DNA of 64,000 bases from Bermanella sp040371755 (GTDB taxonomy: Bacteria; Pseudomonadota; Gammaproteobacteria; Pseudomonadales; Oceanobacteraceae). Position numbers and translations under genes: made by a program. Below are positions 62,883 to 64,000 of the stretch, in pieces. How positions within the stretch are numbered: position 1 is the stretch's first letter; each line of letters starts with the position of its first letter. The notes beneath the pieces were generated by a model, which saw nothing but the letters and a program-made list of their open reading frames with translations, did not search any database and had not been told where the DNA came from. The stretch lies in assembly GCF_040371755.1 (NCBI RefSeq), contig NZ_BAABWE010000004.1, forward strand, positions 186,001 to 250,000. The letters run 5' to 3'.

Positions 62883-62922
62883 TAACATAGGAAGGGCCAG
62901 ATCCAAATAGACTTCATAAACT

Positions 62923-64000
62923 TTACCTAATTTGCTTTGGATAGTTGTGCGCAAGGTGCTCAACTTGTCGCTCAATCAAAGCTTGATAATTTGGTATAAA
63001 AGCCTCTATCCAGTAGCTCACTACAGGCTCAGAGCCATTAAGTTGAATGAGGTTATGATGTTTCTGCATACTAAGTTGCCCTGCCAACTGGCCGCTTTCA
63101 ATGGCGGACTTACTCACCAGCAGAGCATTGGCTTCACTTTGCTCGCATAACAAAGCTGCGCCGTGGCAGGCTTCTTTGTCGTTATTCATGGCTAGCCAAG
63201 GTTTGGTATCTACTTGAGCGGTATTAGGGAAGCGTCGAGTTAATATATCGCCGCAGTGCAGTGCCAGTTGGAAGTCTACGTTGTGTAGCCCTTGTTTGCT
63301 TCTATCTTCATTAAGTTGTTTCAATAAGCCTAAAACCAGTAAACCCGTGCAAATACCGTGAAAGCTATGTTTGTCGTCGTTTTGCTCCTGATCAAACAAG
63401 ACCATGATGCCATTGTGCTCATAGTGTGTAACGCAACCATTGTAAAGCTTGGCCGCTTGCTGAATAACGGAGTAATGGTGTTCTAATAAGCTGGCTAATT
63501 CAGTTTTATCCAGTTCTTGTTGGGCTTGATCAAGGTTGGCCAGTTTAAAAAATAATACCGCCCCTTGGGTGTAATCGGTTTCAATTACCAGTTGTCTGTG
63601 TTGCCAGCTAGGGGTGAGCTGAGGTTGCATATAACGGGAGAGTGCATGATGAGTAACCTTCTGCAAAGTGGTGGTGTCGTGCAGTTTTTTTAGCGCTTTT
63701 GATAGGTCGTTAAATTCACCAGATTGATGCTCGGTGATTTGTTTAATGGCACCAAGGTGTTCTAGCTCATATTGGCTAACTTGAAGCTTGCGACCAAGGG
63801 TACGACCAATTAACCAACCAATTAAGCTGCTTAATATGACAAAAAATAAGCTAACGACGATCCATAATCCATAAAGCTGCCATGTGCGCTGAGCAATAGT
63901 CGTATCATCTAATTGAATCTCTAATAAGCCAATTACTTCGTTTTGGTGTTGAATACTAATAGGCTGGCTTTGAGTGTCATTGGTGCTGCCCTGCTCGGCC
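62923..64000 (-). CDS. Membrane protein with degenerate nucleotide-cyclase-like domain, 5' end outside the window
   Basis: The frame is open from the window edge to the stop at 62923, so the gene is cut at its start and at least 358 residues are visible. A membrane helix (YGLWIVVSLFFVILSSLIGW) follows about 30 periplasmic residues, then a HAMP-like linker and a domain that resembles class III nucleotide cyclases (LLEHHYSVIQQAAKLYNGCV, IMVLFDQE). The metal-binding residues expected there are missing: VLFFKLANLD has Lys in place of the usual Asp, and HNG replaces GD. So it is unlikely to be an active cyclase and may be a sensor or scaffold. The TTG at 63666 is only an internal codon. Confidence 0.7.
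   Translation of the reverse strand, partial: AEQGSTNDTQSQPISIQHQNEVIGLLEIQLDDTTIAQRTWQLYGLWIVVSLFFVILSSLIGWLIGRTLGRKLQVSQYELEHLGAIKQITEHQSGEFNDLSKALKKLHDTTTLQKVTHHALSRYMQPQLTPSWQHRQLVIETDYTQGAVLFFKLANLDQAQQELDKTELASLLEHHYSVIQQAAKLYNGCVTHYEHNGIMVLFDQEQNDDKHSFHGICTGLLVLGLLKQLNEDRSKQGLHNVDFQLALHCGDILTRRFPNTAQVDTKPWLAMNNDKEACHGAALLCEQSEANALLVSKSAIESGQLAGQLSMQKHHNLIQLNGSEPVVSYWIEAFIPNYQALIERQVEHLAHNYPKQIR

Noticed and set aside
1..64000. tRNA, rRNA, CRISPR arrays, integrases, transposases and phage genes
   Set aside because: None were recognised on reading both strands; short divergent tRNAs could be missed without a covariance search.

Overview
The window looks like chromosomal DNA of a marine-type gammaproteobacterium, most likely of the Oceanospirillales/Pseudomonas side of the class. 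This is inferred from gene content and order: rppH-ptsP, lgt-thyA-folA, argE-argA, glnE-ilvE and ldtD-mepK pairs, a 283-residue ThyA of the type seen in Vibrio and relatives, a YeeN-type YebC protein, and moderately AT-rich DNA. I cannot name the species. No rRNA, tRNA, CRISPR array, transposase or prophage was seen.

Layout. 0-12 kb is mostly housekeeping: an imelysin lipoprotein coupled to a HAD phosphatase, then divergently rppH-ptsP (RNA decapping and nitrogen PTS), a lone J-domain protein, a MepK-like/L,D-transpeptidase pair for cell wall remodelling, an NRDE protein, a TauE-type exporter, and lgt-thyA-folA closed by a terminator. 12-21 kb is a visibly AT-richer signalling stretch: a DUF748/AsmA-like envelope protein, then a three-gene leftward set of two paralogous 7TM-DISM sensor kinases and a periplasmic binding protein, with no response regulator beside them, and an orphan lipoprotein. 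ilvD and a large double-PAS chemoreceptor follow. 27-29.3 kb holds a convergent pair, an AraC-type regulator and a degenerate-receiver protein. Both promoters carry the same 18-bp sequence, and the pair lies between the chemoreceptor 3' end and a broken copy of that 3' end.

30-40 kb: argE-argA, a CYTH triphosphatase-like protein with a GspE/PilB-type ATPase, a DEDD exonuclease, a GIY-YIG protein, a second-type RsgA and a YfcH-like SDR protein. 40-45 kb: a 7TM-DISM/degenerate GGDEF/EAL phosphodiesterase with two possible micro-ORFs downstream, DUF2164, a small methyltransferase and a YeeN-like protein. 45-48 kb is the best candidate for an undescribed system: a P-loop protein whose Walker A lysine is replaced by leucine, an MscS-type channel and a helical membrane protein, followed closely by a HIT hydrolase. 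48-54.7 kb: ilvE, glnE, a 2TM potassium channel with RCK domain and a Bcr/CflA exporter.

54.9-58.7 kb is a probable zinc uptake locus (small His-rich membrane protein, His/Glu-rich lipoprotein, ZnuD-like TonB receptor). 59-62.9 kb is an FbpABC-type ferric iron importer with a strong hairpin between fbpA and fbpBC and a Fur-like box upstream. The window ends inside a membrane protein with a degenerate nucleotide-cyclase domain.

Several starts were moved from the longest reading frame to internal ATG/GTG codons with better Shine-Dalgarno spacing or family agreement (HAD, rppH, the binding protein, ilvD, chemoreceptor, PPOX protein, GIY-YIG, HIT and others). These choices are explained entry by entry.
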